Of a DNA stretch of 64,000 nucleotides, positions 12,933-23,849 are shown one piece after another. Each line of letters opens with the position of its first letter. The first letter of the stretch is position 1. The stretch lies in contig JAUIMM010000016.1 in the NCBI GenBank assembly GCA_031769625.1, positions 17,189,001 through 17,253,000 of the forward strand, given 5' to 3'. The notes under the pieces were generated by a model. The model was not told the origin of the DNA. It made no database searches and worked only from the letters and a program-made list of their open reading frames with translations. The DNA comes from Taudactylus pleione. Lineage: Eukaryota; Chordata; Amphibia; Anura; Myobatrachidae. The position numbers and the translations under genes were made by a program.

Positions 12933-13640
12933 AGGACCATATTCATCATAACTTAATTTCTACAAAAGCAGGTGAAACTTAAGATTTTCACCTACTTTTG
13001 TATAAATTAAGTGTCAGGAAAATTCATCATTCATGTAACGCAGGAGATATAACTGATACAATAGGTTACAATAGTGCCCCGGTAATTTCCACAGTCCCCT
13101 ATACTATAGTATGGGGATGTGGAAATTATGTAATTCATCAAGTTACCTTTTTTCTGAACTTGACAGTGACACTGTACGCCATTCTGAGATGGCGTACAGC
13201 ACCTAATGCAGGAGAGGGATCTGAAAAGATCCCTCCCTGCATTGTCCTCTTATCTGAAGCAGCTCTGTCCCGGCTACCCGAGCAGTCCTCCTGTGAGCCG
13301 GGGGAAGGGAAAGGGCGTGGCAGCGGCTGACCCGACGACTGACACAGCAGAGCTGCATATCTGAGCAGGAGGGGGCTCAGACTCCGGCAGCAGCTACAGC
13401 TCTGCGGTGGCAGGGGGGTTGGGCTTGACTGACACTGGTGGGTTTGGTGGACTTTCCGTCGTCTTCTCTTTATTCTTTATTTCAGACTCTTCGCAGCCTG
13501 TCTTCAAGCTGTGCATACGCAGCTTGAAGACAGGCTGCAAAGAACCCAAGAAGGCCGAAGTAGCAGGAGAAAAGTGCCTCAAGAGCAGCTTTTTGGAAGT
13601 GATAATTATGTATAGGAGGCACGATGAATGCCTCCTGTAC
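12933..13640. mobile_element. MITE-like element with nested hairpins, CATATTCATCAT end
   Basis: The left end GACCATATTCATCATAACTT resembles the terminus of the full MITE at 44293-44896. Both contain a central hairpin over a 'cccc-ata-ctat-tatgggg' core and a second hairpin over GGATC...GATCC. A further stem pairs CCTGTCTTCAAGCTG with CAGCTTGAAGACAGG at about 13497-13540. The right end was not clearly identified. Confidence 0.5.
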
Positions 13641-13664
13641 TTAGATTGAGGATGAGTACGGGCT

Positions 13665-13945
13665 GCTGGCGCTTGGGATCCCTGCGGTCAAAATCCTGCC
13701 ACCAGCATTCCAACAGGGTTAGGATACTGACACCTGACGGTAAGTATCCTAACTCTCCCCCTCTCCCTACTCTAACCCTCCCTCCCCAGTGCCTGAACCT
13801 AACCTCCTCCCTAGTGACTTAAACTAACCTTCCCCATACCCACACCCTAAACCTAACCCTCTCCCCCTAGTGCCAAACCCTCCCCTTAGTGCCTAACTCT
13901 AACATTCCCCCCAACCCCGATACTTACCTTCAGGATGTCACAGCA
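13665..13945 (-). repeat. Interspersed repeat with GTTAGG core, copy 3
   Basis: Reverse-oriented. The C-rich strand shows CTAACCCTCCCTCCCC and CCTAAACCTAACCCTC units between CTGACGGTAAGTATCC and CCCGATACTTACCTTCAGG. These flanks correspond to the head and tail of the copies at 1895 and 6165. Confidence 0.65.
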
Positions 13946-13949
13946 AGTT

Positions 13950-15180
13950 CAATTCTTAATTATCACTGGGCACATTATTATCATAATGCAAAGGGCCCTA
14001 AATTCCGTCCACAATGTAGGTAACAGGAAAATGTACTTATGGATGTTATAATCTTGCAGTTACCTGTATATATGAATGGTGATTTTTTTTTTCATTACCA
14101 CAGCTCACAGAAAGGCCTGAATATGACAAGTGGGATATTTTTGTTAGATCACTAAGAAAGAAAACATGCATATACAATCCAAGCAATCCACTTTGTGCAA
14201 AATGATCCGCAGATAGCGGTTTCAATGTATTTTGTGTTAATAAACAGCACAGGTAGAACATATGTTTTACTAATATATGCATATTTATGAAGCTTGGCAA
14301 TAGACTTGCTTATTAATATGTGACCTGTTCTTACCCAAAGTCAGTCTGTTCAGGATAGACAGGAAATGTACTCCATAATTCATGGTTAAACATATTATGG
14401 GTGTTCATTGGAAAAAGGTCAAAGTTTGGGAAAGGTGACAGTTGCATGATTTGTAATATTGACACTGAATAAATAATTTGTTAGGAAGATGGAATAAAAT
14501 GATACCCTTCTGTGAGCTTTATTCCTGTTTTAACTAATCCTCTCTCTTTATTAAACATTATCTCTGCCATCTGCTCGGGGCGAACACTCTCTACATTTTG
14601 CAGAAGCAAATGGTACTGATTGACTATATGAGAAACATGACCGGATTTAGCTCACTCCTAGTGTGCATTACCCAAAGGAGAAAGCGGATAACCAATCCAT
14701 TAATTAAATTAGACACTGTGTAAATCATATGGTGAAACTAATGTGTGCATCTAAAAACGCCCAGGGAAAATAGGCTGTATATATCATTAATAAATACCTG
14801 AAGAACACTGACATACTGTATGAGAATCTACTATATAAAATCCACAGAGATGTACTGAAAATTTAGTGTTCTGCAGCCTCTCTGTCATGTCAATTAATAA
14901 ATTGAAGCATGCCTATAGGTAAAATGAGATAAGTCCTTTAAGGGGAATCCTTATGAAATATGAACAAAAAAAATTGTGGTAATTCAATTTTACTGAAAGA
15001 CATAAAATTAAGATGAGATTTATATACATCCACAATTCAACATAACCAACAACCATTTTACTGATGGGTGTAATGCACTCCAATTTGTAAATATAGTATA
15101 TTATTCAAAATATGCATTTAAAGTAGGTTATAAGTATGCATTTGATCTAGATAGCTTCAACTATGCTTCAGTCAAAGGTA
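13950..15180. other. AT-rich DNA without recognised features
   Basis: No frame, inverted ends or tandem array could be supported. Candidate single-copy sequence. Confidence 0.45.
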
Positions 15181-15188
15181 CGAACCTA

Positions 15189-15690
15189 AGGGCCTTATTC
15201 AGAGATTTATGCAATGCCGATATTTTCGCCGATCGAGTGATTGCTTGCAAAATGTGCATGCGCGAAAGTCGCACTGCGTGTGCACAGCCATTGCATTGTA
15301 ATCACTCTCGGACAATGGAACCACTTGCAAAGTGAGTGACAGGTAGTCAGCGTTTTGGATTGGTAAGGGGGGTGGGTTTGAAAAACGCAGGAGTGTCTGA
15401 CCCTTTAAACACCATTTCATGGGCATGCAAAAATAAGACATTGCAATCTCCATTGCAGCATGCGGCTAGTCAGACTTTACTTGCATGCTGCGCAACTGCC
15501 CGACGACCATCGATTTTACCGATATTTACTCTGTTGCACATCATTGGATGGATATGAGAAGGCAGCTGTGGGCGTCCCTATGCTCGGCTAAACTTTGAAA
15601 GGCATTAGCATATTTTAGCAACTGTAATCCTTAAGAGATCGCAGTTGCCATAAGTGCCCACTTTGTAAGGGATGAGATCACACTTTGAGT
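15189..15690. mobile_element. MITE, GGGCCTTATTCAGAG end, right end lost
   Basis: The left end follows CTAA and reads GGGCCTTATTCAGAG. The interior matches the 11511-11975 element (GAGTGACAGGTAGTCAGC, GGCATTAGCATATTTTAGCA) and, inverted, the fragment at 49165-49290 (CGAAAATATGCTAATG, CTCATATCCATCCGATG). I could not find a right terminus, so the end is approximate. Confidence 0.6.
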
Positions 15691-15699
15691 TCTCTGGCA

Positions 15700-16026
15700 A
15701 AGTAAGCACAGCACACAAATAACGTGGTAAATTAGTGCAGCTTGATGCACATTTAATGAGTTAAGTTAGTATGGCATGCTGATGTTAATTCATATTCGCT
15801 GTCCTAATTTCAGTGTCCGCTATGGTGAAAACATGTATGCATAAGAAGCTTAATAATGTAAAAAAAAAATTAAACCTATTGAGTTCAGAACAAAAAGTGA
15901 ATATAAAACGCGTGCTAGAGAAATAAGTATAAAAACGAACTCTAGAAAATGAGTAAAAAAAGCATATGAGTACATAATACTAGTAATGATTATAGTCCTT
16001 TTGGACTGAGTTGTGGAAGTATGTGG
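15700..16026. other. No recognisable feature
   Basis: AT-rich spacer before the first hAT element. It supplies the left copy of the CATTTAAG target duplication. Confidence 0.4.
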
Positions 16027-16306
16027 CATTTAAGTAGGGGTGTGCACCGGCCACTTTTCGTGTTTTGTGTTTTGGTTTTGGATCTGGACCTTTCTTCGTG
16101 TTTTGGATCTGGATTGGTTTTGCCAAAACCTCCCTTCCGTGTTTTGGGTTCTGGGTTTTGTGTTTTGGATTTGTATTTTTTTTTTTTAAAAAGCATAAAA
16201 ACAGCTAAAATCACAGAATTTGTGGGGTTTTATGCTCCTATTCAATTATTAACCTCAATAACCTTCATTTCCACTCATTTCCTGTCTATTCTGAACACCT
16301 CACATC

Positions 16307-17698
16307 TCACAATATTGTTTTTATGGCCAAAAGGTTGCACCGAGGTAGCTGGATGACTATGCTAAGCGACACGAGTGGGCGGCACAAACACGTGGCCCAT
16401 CTAGGAGTGACACTGCAGTGGCAGACAGGATGGCAGTTTGCAAAACTAGGCCCCAAACAGTACATACTGCAAAGAAAAAAAAGAGGTGCAAGATGGAATT
16501 GTCCTTGGGCCCTCCCACCCACCCTTATGGTTGTATAAATAGGACATGCACACTTTAAAAAACCAATCATTTCAGCGCCAGGGTCTGCCACATGACTGTG
16601 GCTGAAATTATTGGTTCGTTTGGGCCCCCACAAAACAAGCTGGCAATTAATGTGTCCCTGCACAAACTGGCTATACGGAGGCAAGATGTCGTCTTCATCC
16701 CCCTCATCCACCGATTCCTTGGATAAAACAGGAAAAAGGGATTTAGGTGTCCCTGGACTGCTTACGGTCTTAGCCAAAGTTTCTGAACTTGACAGTAACT
16801 TTTTATGAACGCGCTGCAGGTGCCGTATAAGGGAGGATGTTCCTAGGTGGTTAACGTCCCTACCCCTACTTATTTCACCTTTACATATGGTACATATGGC
16901 AAGACAGTTGTTGTCCGGATTTGGATAGAATTATTGCCAGACCAAAGAGGTGGAATGTTTGGTCTTCTGCCCAGGCATGACCGTGATGGGCTTTTTCATC
17001 CCACGGACAACAACTGTCTCCCCCAGAGCCTGATTTAAACAAACCACATCACCATCAGAATCCTCCTCGCCAACTTCCTCCTCAGCACCAGCTACACCAG
17101 TATCCTCATCCTGTTGTACTTCAACAGTGACATCTTCAATCTGCATATCAGCAAGTGGACTGTGGGTGCTCCTTTCAGCACTTGCAGGGGGCGTGCAAAT
17201 GGTGGAAAGAGCCACCTCTTCCCGTCCAGTGCTGGGAAGGTCAGGCATCACAACCGCCACCACACTTGGACTCTCCTTGGGGATTTGTGATATCTTCTTA
17301 GAACGCACAGTTCTTCGGTGTGCTTTTGCCAGCTTAACTCGTTTGATTTTTTTAGCGGGAGGAGGGCTTCCATCGTCATGTGAAGCTGAACCACTAGTCA
17401 TGAACATAGGGAAAGACCTTAGCCATTCCTTGCCACTCCGTGTCATAAATGGCATATTGGCAAGTTTACGTTTCTCTTCAGATGATTTAAATGTTTTTTT
17501 TAAGGTCATTTTCCTGAACTTTGTCATTTGGGATTGTATGTGCCCTCTACTATGACAATGGGCATCGGCCTTGGCAGACGACGTTGATGGCATGTTATCG
17601 TCTATGTCATGACTAGTGGCAGCAGCTTCAGCACTAGGAGGAAGTGATTCTTGATCTTTCCCTATTTTATTTTTATCGGAGAAAGTTTGGTCCTCCAT
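16307..17698 (-). pseudogene. hAT-derived BED zinc-finger protein, one in-frame stop, no catalytic core
   Basis: Starting at the Met at 17698, the frame runs 255 codons to a TAA at 16931-16933 and then continues in the same frame to 16307. The N-terminal part has basic stretches (AKKIKRVKLAKAHRR) and acidic stretches (EEEVGEEDSDGD). Around the stop lies a BED finger: Ser-Leu-Val-Trp just before it and Phe just after. The zinc ligands are Cys at 16892-16894 and 16883-16885 and His at 16820-16822 and 16805-16807, with GTSSLIRHLQRVH between them. BED fingers are the DNA-binding modules of many hAT transposases. The frame then enters the non-coding 3-prime end of the element, so the RNase-H-like core is missing. 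The stop falls inside the BED fold and should disrupt it unless read through. Confidence 0.8.
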
Positions 17699-17699
17699 T

Positions 17700-18430
17700 T
17701 ATGTTATTTTGATTTGATATATACGTCCGGCTAAGGCGCACACAAACACAGAAAATATTTTTTTATTTTTGCTGGAGAGTAGTGCCCTTTGTGGGTTACA
17801 CCAGCCTTTAAGAAATGAGCCAGTCAGCCCTTTACTTATGGGACACAGGTGCACGCTTGGCGCTGCTCCTTTGTTTATGCACGTGCAGCCACAGTGCACA
17901 CAATTCACAAACACAGAAAAAAAAAATTTCTTTTGTTAGGAGCGCCCTTTGGGGGTTACAGCACCCTTTAGCAGTCAATCCAGCCGGCCCCTTATTTATG
18001 GGACACAGGCGCACGCTTGGCACTACTTTGTTGATGCACGTGCGGCTACTGCGCACACAATTCACAAACACAAAAAAATATATTATTTTATTTTGTTTGG
18101 AGTGCCCTTTGGGGGTTACAGCACCCTTTAGCGGTCAATCCAGCCGGCCCTTTATTTATGGGACACAGGCGCACGCTTGGTACTACTTTGTTGATGCACG
18201 TGCGGCTACTGCGCACACAATTCACAAACACAAAAAATATATTTTTTTAATTTGTTTGGAGTGTACTTTGGGGGTTACAGCACCCTTTAACGGACAAGCC
18301 AGCCGGCCTTTTACTTATGGGACACAGGCGCATGCTTGGCGCTGCTCCTTTGTTGATGCACGTGCAGCCTCAGTGCACACAATTCACAAACACAGAAAAA
18401 AAAAAATTATTTTGCACTTGGGGGGAGCAC
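17700..18430. repeat. ~160 bp tandem array upstream of the hAT frame, about 4.5 units
   Basis: Each unit contains TTATGGGACACAGG (near 17836, 17996, 18156, 18315), then a CGCACGCTTGG block, GTTGATGCACGTGC, ACACAATTCACAAACAC, an A/T tract, and 'tgccctttgggggttacag'. The 251-codon plus-strand frame covering it is a translation of the repeats. Its position just upstream of the minus-strand start suggests a repeated promoter or leader, which is an inference. Confidence 0.85.
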
Positions 18431-18700
18431 CCCTGACGGACAGAGCACCCCCTGGACAACACTACAGCACCCCTTTAGGACTGGGACACTGCACAGGACT
18501 TTGGAGTGGACACAGCCCCTATGGACAACTGACTGCACAACACAGTCCAGCCAGCCCCTATGGACTTTGAAGTAGTGGACACAGCTCCTATGGACAACAG
18601 CAGCACAGCGCAGCACAGCACAGCACAACACTACACTGCACTACACTACACTACACTACACAGCCCAGCCAGCCCTAACTCCCACCCTCCCTCTTCACTG
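18430..18700. repeat. Low-complexity CACTACA/CAGCACAGC tract
   Basis: Degenerate 'cagcacagcacaacactacactgcactacactac' sequence near 18595-18665 inside hAT element 1. It gives spurious frames on both strands. Confidence 0.7.
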
Positions 18701-18914
18701 TCCACAGCCGAGTGAGAAAATAGCGCCGACGCGGGTACCTTATATACGATCCAAAACCTACGAGACCCGGAAGGCGGGATGATGACGTTTTGCCTCGATT
18801 TCAGATCCGAGTCAGGCGGGAAAAGTCGAGCCTGACTCGGATTGGCCTCGGATCGGGGGGGCTCGGGGGGGTTTTGATTTCAGAAATCCGAACCCGCTCA
18901 TCCCTACATTTAAG

Positions 18915-19438
18915 TCTGAGAGTGCATAGTGCCAATATGCACTCTGTGTCTGACCGCTATTCCTAGATGTCCTTTCCTCTATGTGGCTCGGCGTCTTCTT
19001 CTTTCTGAAGTGTACAGGATAGACAGATCATAGACAGAGTTGGCCTGATTCTGAGTCTGATGCATTTCTGTTTGACTTTGACAGCCTACTTACTAGGATA
19101 TGCTAATGCAAGCATCAAATATAGAATGGTATAGACCGCTTGGCCTGTGGTGTGGGGAAGGGGAGGTGCTGTGTGCGTGGAGGCATGTTGTAGTTGTGTT
19201 GTTGGGCACAGATGTGAAGTGTGTGGTATGTAATATGTGTGCGTATGTGCTTAGTAGTGTGTGTTGGATGTGTGGGGGGGATACATGGTGTGTGATGGTG
19301 ATAAAGGTGACTATACCTTACTTCCCCCCACAGAGCACACCTTGGGAGTATAATTACAGCTATACCTAAAGGGTGTTCCCTAAAAGAACAGACCTGAGCA
19401 CACAGCTATACACCATCTACAGAGAATCTTTGTGACTA
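18915..19438. other. No recognisable feature between two hAT copies
   Basis: GT-rich stretch near 19140-19310 (for example GTGTGTGGTATGTAATATGTGTG), otherwise unstructured. A partial GGCCTGATTCTGAG at about 19042 may be a MITE remnant. Confidence 0.4.
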
Positions 19439-19446
19439 CTCAAAAT

Positions 19447-20987
19447 TAGGGATGTGCGCCGGACCATTTTTGCCGGATTTGGATTTGGTTCTAATTCGTC
19501 GTCTGGCTTTGGATTTGGATTTGCCAAACTGCGGTGACTGGCTTTGGATTTGGATTTTTTTACAAAAATTTACAAGAAAAGCTAAAATCACATAAATTGG
19601 TCTTTTCTTTCTTCCTAGAGTATTATTAACCTCAATAACATTAATTTCCAGTCAATTTAGAACACCTCACAGCTTATAATATTGTTTTCAACATTATTGG
19701 CCAAAGGTTGCAGTGAGCTGACTGGTTACCAAGCGACAAAGCAGCGGCACAGACACCACAGTTTAAAGCACATCTATGACACATTGCCACACAGCAGTGG
19801 CAGAAATTAAAAGTAGTGCACCCACCAAGTGGGGTACGGCCAGCAGAATCACAGTACTTGTTTACAAAGTGGGCTACGGCCCAAGGAGTCACAGTGCACA
19901 ATCTTATTCACATTACACCGCACATAGTGCCTCTGATTCACATTATACCATAAAGTAGTGTCTCTTATTTATGTTACGACACACAGTAGTGCCCCTTTTA
20001 CACAATGCCCACAGTAGTGACCCTTTTACACAATGCCCACAGTAGTGCTCCTTTTACACAATGTCCACAGTAGTGACCCTTTTACACAATGCCCACAGTA
20101 GGGACCCTTATACACAAAGCCCACAGTAGTAATGCCCCTTATACAATGCCCACAGTAGTAGTGCCACTTATGCAATGCCCACAGCAATAGTGTCCCTTAC
20201 ACAATGCCCCCACTAGTGGTGTCCCGTACACAATGCCCCCAGCAGTGGTGTCCCTTACACAATGCCCCCAGCAGTAGTGTCCCTTATACAATGCCCCTAG
20301 TAGTGGTGCCCCCTATGCAGTCCCCTTAGTAGTAGTAGGGCCCCCTATGCAGTGCAACCAGTAGTAGTAGGCCCCCCAGTAGTGTGCCCCCCCATTAGCA
20401 GGCCCCCCCAGTAGTATGCCCCACCAGTAGTATGCCCCCCAGTAGTATGCCCCCCATTAGCATGCCCCCCCAGTAGTACGCCCCGCCAGTAGCAGGCCCC
20501 CCCAGTAGTATGCCCCCCATTAGCAGGCCCCCAGTAGTAGGCCCCCCGGTAGTAGGCCCCTCCATTAGCAGGCCCCTCCATTAGCAGGCCCCCATACACA
20601 CATTAAAAAAAAAACTTACCTGTATCCCTGTTCTAGCCGCCGTCCGCTCTGCTGCCACGCGATGAGGAGGGAGCCGGAAGACGGAGCTCCTGAGTGAGCT
20701 CCAGCCGGCTCCCTCCGCACATCAGCCAATGAGAGTCCATGTGACTCTCATTGGCTGGATTTACAAACACACAGCTGCCTCTGGCGGCTGTGTGTTTGTT
20801 CTGTGTAGGTGCTCGAGGTGCTCTAATGTCGGATTCTCTAGCGAGAATCTGACATCAGGCGGCCGCCGTTCGGCCCCGAACGGGGATCCAAGTCAGGCGG
20901 GGGACACCCAAACAGGGTTCGGGTGGACTCAGATCCCCTATGTTCGGAGAGGTTCGGATTCCACAGAATCCGAACCGCTCATCTTTA
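19447..20987. mobile_element. hAT element 3 (1541 bp), TSD CTCAAAAT/CTCATAAT
   Basis: The left end is TAGGGATGTGCGCCGG and the right end complements TAAAGATGAGCGGTTCGG. The flanking 8-mers CTCAAAAT (19439-19446) and CTCATAAT (20988-20995) differ at one base. The left ~230 bp parallels the hAT-1 left end (GGATTTGG runs, CTAAAATCACAT, AACCTCAATAAC, ATTGTTTT). The middle holds a tandem array, and the right third has a GC-rich block similar to the composite repeats at 0.9 and 7 kb. Non-coding. Confidence 0.85.
19960..20595. repeat. Minisatellite array inside hAT element 3
   Basis: Reads as the reverse complement of the arrays at 1.1, 7.3 and 10.4 kb. It begins with 31-32 bp units (ACACAATGCCCACAGTAGTG) and shortens to about 18 bp units (CCCCCCAGTAGTATGCC). 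The shared array implies that the composite repeats and this hAT belong to one lineage or exchanged sequence. Confidence 0.85.
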
Positions 20988-21513
20988 CTCATAATTTATG
21001 GTTTGGTTATCCAACTCAAACCCGGTCTCCTCTATTCTTTCCACATCACACCTACACCATATTAATACCTCTAGGTGCCACTCTTATACTCATAATCCAT
21101 ACATTAACTCAGGATACCATGACCATCATATGCCACGTATCCCCCTCACACACATGCCACTAACATACCACACACTTCACATTCACTCCCCAACGACAAC
21201 CCTCCACTCACACACACACACAAACACACAGCTGAGGAGGCAGATGAGGATAACAACTTAGAAGAGGAGGCCTCAGCTGCCGTGGATTCGCTCAAGGCAC
21301 CTCTCCCCACTAGCCCACCCAGTACCACCCCACACCTCAACAACCCAAGTCACCCCTGCTAGTCCTTGGTAACTGACTCTCCACCATTAAGCCCTGAACA
21401 ATTTCAGCCCTTATCTGAAATGTTGCATTTAACGGTCTGTTCCGCTTGTTCACATATCTGATATGGTTAAGTGGACAGTGGGAACAACGGCAGTTTGAAG
21501 GCCACTAACTAAT

Positions 21514-21820
21514 GGAGCATACACACGGTCAGATTTGTCAGACTTGTCAGATTTGTCAGATGAACGACTGAACGATTTGAACGATTTGAACGATTGAACG
21601 ATTTTTGACTGCATTAAAATGAATGGAATCATCCAAGTCTGACTGCAAACCCATCAGATGTCAGATATCTTTATCTGACAAACAGGAACGCGCATCGTTG
21701 ATCGTCCATCGTTCAGGCATGTCAGATATGAACGATTTTCCTTCAGATATGAACGACTGAAATATTTTTAAATCGTTATCGTTCATATCTGAAGGAAAAA
21801 TCTGATCGTGTGTATGCACC
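21514..21820. mobile_element. MITE with GGTGCATACACACGATCAGAT-like ends
   Basis: The left end is GGAGCATACACACGGTCAGA and the right end complements GGTGCATACACACGATCAGA. The interior is built of short direct and inverted repeats of 'cagatatgaacgatt' and 'cgatttgaa'. The unit-2 copy of the host duplication lacks it, which shows the empty site (CACTAACTAACTATGGG). Confidence 0.8.
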
Positions 21821-21961
21821 ATAACTCTGTTTTTTTTTAAAGTCCCTGTACAGGTTGGGAAATGCCTTTACAGAAGGTTTTCAAAGGATTATTTAAGTCA
21901 ATTGTTTTTTGAAGTACTCTTCCTGGTCTACTGGGATGAAAATCCACTCCTAGCCTTAAAT

Positions 21962-22159
21962 CAGGTGTAGACAGCCTTGGTCCTCGAGAGCTCACGTTTT
22001 CCAGACGACCTAGCTGGTGCACAGCTGTATTCATTACTCAGCACCACATTTGAAAAGATCCACAGGTGGAGTTAATTATTTATCACAGTTGTGATTCTGT
22101 GAGGAGACCTGGAAAACATGCACTGTAGGAAGCTCTCGATACCAGGGTTGCTACCCCTG
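21962..22159. mobile_element. Short hAT MITE (198 bp), TSD CCTTAAAT
   Basis: The left end is CAGGTGTAGACAGCCTTGG and the right end complements CAGGGGTAGCAACCCTGG. The flanks are perfect 8 bp CCTTAAAT duplications at 21954-21961 and 22160-22167. The interior has TTTTCCAG...CTGGAAAA stems. The length and target duplication place it among hAT-mobilised MITEs. Confidence 0.9.
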
Positions 22160-22459
22160 CCTTAAATCATAGATCTTACGCTTGTCCACATATCTGTGCT
22201 GGTTAAGTGGCACTTTGAGGCCACTAACTAACTATGGGTTTTTTTATGTCCCTGTACAGGTTGGGAAATACCTTTTAGAAGGTTTGCAAAGGATTATTTA
22301 AGTCAATAGTTTGTTTGTTCTTTGGAAAGCACTCTTCCTGGTCCCCTTCTGGGATGAGAAATCAACTCCCAGCAGCAGCAGCCATGCTCAAGGATTCTTC
22401 TGTGGCAAGGCTGCTGCCCGAAAAATAATAAATAAATAAAACTATTTTTTTTTGTGCGT

Positions 22460-23109
22460 GTTAGCCACACCTGTCACTGTCATCAGCACACCTGTCATGA
22501 CATCTTGCCTCTATAGAGCCAGTTTGTGCAGGGACAGAGTAATTGACAGCTTGTTCTGTGGGGGCCCAAACGAACCAATCATTTCAGCCACAATCGTGTG
22601 GCAGACCCTGGCACTGAAATTATTAGTTTGTTAAAGTGTGCGTGTCCTGTTTATACAACATAAGGGTAGGTGGGAGGGCCCAAGGACAATTCCATCTTGC
22701 ACCTCTTTTTTTTCTTTGCATTATGTACTCTTTGAGACCTAGTTTTTCAAACTGCCATCCTATCTGCCACTGCAGTGCCACTCCTAGATGGGCCACATGT
22801 TTGTGCTGCCCACTTGTGCCGCTTAGCATAGTCATCCAGCTACCTCGGTGCAACCTTTTGGCCTAAAAACAATACTGTGAGGTGTTCAGAATAGACTGAA
22901 AATTAGTGAAAATTAATGTTATTGAGGTTAATAATAGCATAGGAACAAAAAAAAAATTCTGTGATTTTAGCTGTTTTTATGCTTTTTTCCAAAAAAATAT
23001 AGATATGAAACCAAAACATGGCAAAACCAATCCAGATCCAAAACACGAAGAAAGATCCAGATCCAAAACCAAAACCAAAAACACGAAAAGTGGCCATTGC
23101 CCACCCCTA
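22460..23109 (+). mobile_element. hAT family copy, 3-prime end only (reverse of hAT-1)
   Basis: On the plus strand this matches the minus strand of hAT element 1 from ATCTTGCCTCTATAGAGCC through TTTGTGCAGGGACA, the CCCAAACGAACCAATC block and the GGTTGCACCGAGGTAGC complement. It ends GCCCACCCCTA at 23109, the hAT terminus. The 5-prime part and TIR are absent, or replaced by the 220 bp duplication upstream. Confidence 0.82.
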
Positions 23110-23247
23110 GTTATCATTAAAGTTCATGTTTGTTTAAATGTTAGGAGACTATTTGACACATGCAACTACATGTAGATATCAGTTAAGTGTTGTGTAAATG
23201 CAATGTATTCGGCAAATACTTAAATAATTAGATAATGAAGGCATTAA

Positions 23248-23423
23248 TGGGTCTATTCACTAAGCCGTGGAGAGAGAGAAAATGGAGAACGATATGTCCC
23301 AGCCAATAAGCTCCTAACTGTCAGTTTACAGGCTGTGTTTGGAAAATGAACGTAAGAAGCTGATTGGCTGGGACTTTTCTTGCTCCATTTTATCTCTCTC
23401 CAAGGCTTAGTGAATAGACCCCA
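23248..23423. mobile_element. Hairpin MITE (~175 bp), end GGGTCTATTCACTAAGCC
   Basis: The left end GGGTCTATTCACTAAGCC and right end GGCTTAGTGAATAGACCC are inverted repeats. An inner stem GAGAGAGAGAAAATGGAG pairs with CTCCATTTTATCTCTCTC, and the centre has CCCAGCCAAT...ATTGGCTGGG. The whole unit can fold into one long hairpin. Confidence 0.88.
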
Positions 23424-23529
23424 AGAATAAATTCACCTGCATATCCTACATGTGTGGTTTCCTACATGAGTCCTCATGCATCAGTCACCATTAGTAATAT
23501 TTCAAAGTGTCCTGAGCTACTCAAATGAA

Positions 23530-23848
23530 GAGTTTCAGATGCGCATAAGTATGTGCATATACGCTGTTTGAGACTGTGGGATTTTCACTGTGTACCGTGT
23601 CACATCCGTGTCCGCAAAATTTCCATACGAAAAATGTCTTCACAACCATTGCACGCCCTCTTATCGCAATCGATGGTTTAGGTCTGTATGACATCTTAAG
23701 TGAATGCAAAGAGCGCTCTTTGGTCTCACATGGTTTTGGGCACACATGCGCAGTGGAAATTTGTTCAGGACTGGCAGTGCGCAGTTTGCCGATTATCGCT
23801 CCTAGCGTGTGATCTTGCAATAGTCTGAAACTCTGAATCAGGCCCAAT
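23530..23848. mobile_element. MITE with TTTCAGA...TCTGAAA ends, left terminus degraded
   Basis: The right end CTGAAACTCTGAATCAGGCCC is typical of the 'GGGCCTGATTCAGAG' family. On the left, AAGAGTTTCAGATGCG matches its inverse but lacks the outermost GGGCCTGA. Confidence 0.6.
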
Positions 23849-23849
23849 A

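Larger units (their letters stand above)
16035..18906 (-). mobile_element. hAT element 1 (2872 bp), TSD CATTTAAG
   Basis: The ends are TAGGGGTGTGCACC on the left and the complement of TAGGGATGAGCGGG on the right. They are flanked by a perfect 8 bp duplication CATTTAAG (16027-16034 and 18907-18914), the hallmark length for hAT transposition. The element carries, on the minus strand, a frame for an acidic region plus a BED zinc finger. Upstream of that frame is a four-unit ~160 bp tandem array. No hAT catalytic or dimerisation domain is present, so it is an internally deleted member. The left ~600 bp is shared with the copies at 22460-23109 and 24516-24910. Confidence 0.92.
21440..22440. repeat. 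Two-unit tandem duplication (~220 bp unit) split by two MITEs
   Basis: The unit beginning CTTGTTCACATATCTG near 21447 is repeated near 22181 as CTTGTCCACATATCTG, followed by GGTTAAGTGG, GGCCACTAACTAA, GTCCCTGTACAGGTTGGG and CAAAGGATTATTTAAGTCAA in both. Once the two inserted elements (21514-21820 and 21962-22159) are removed, the units are about 220 bp apart. Confidence 0.75.

Noticed and set aside
17815..18570. 251-codon plus-strand frame
   Set aside because: It runs antisense to, and upstream of, the hAT frame and is produced by the ~160 bp tandem units; no family resemblance.
20345..20599. Minus-strand Gly-rich, Tyr-rich frame (GGAYYWG repeats) resembling a structural protein
   Set aside because: It is the CCCCCCAGTAGTATG array inside hAT element 3 read in one frame.
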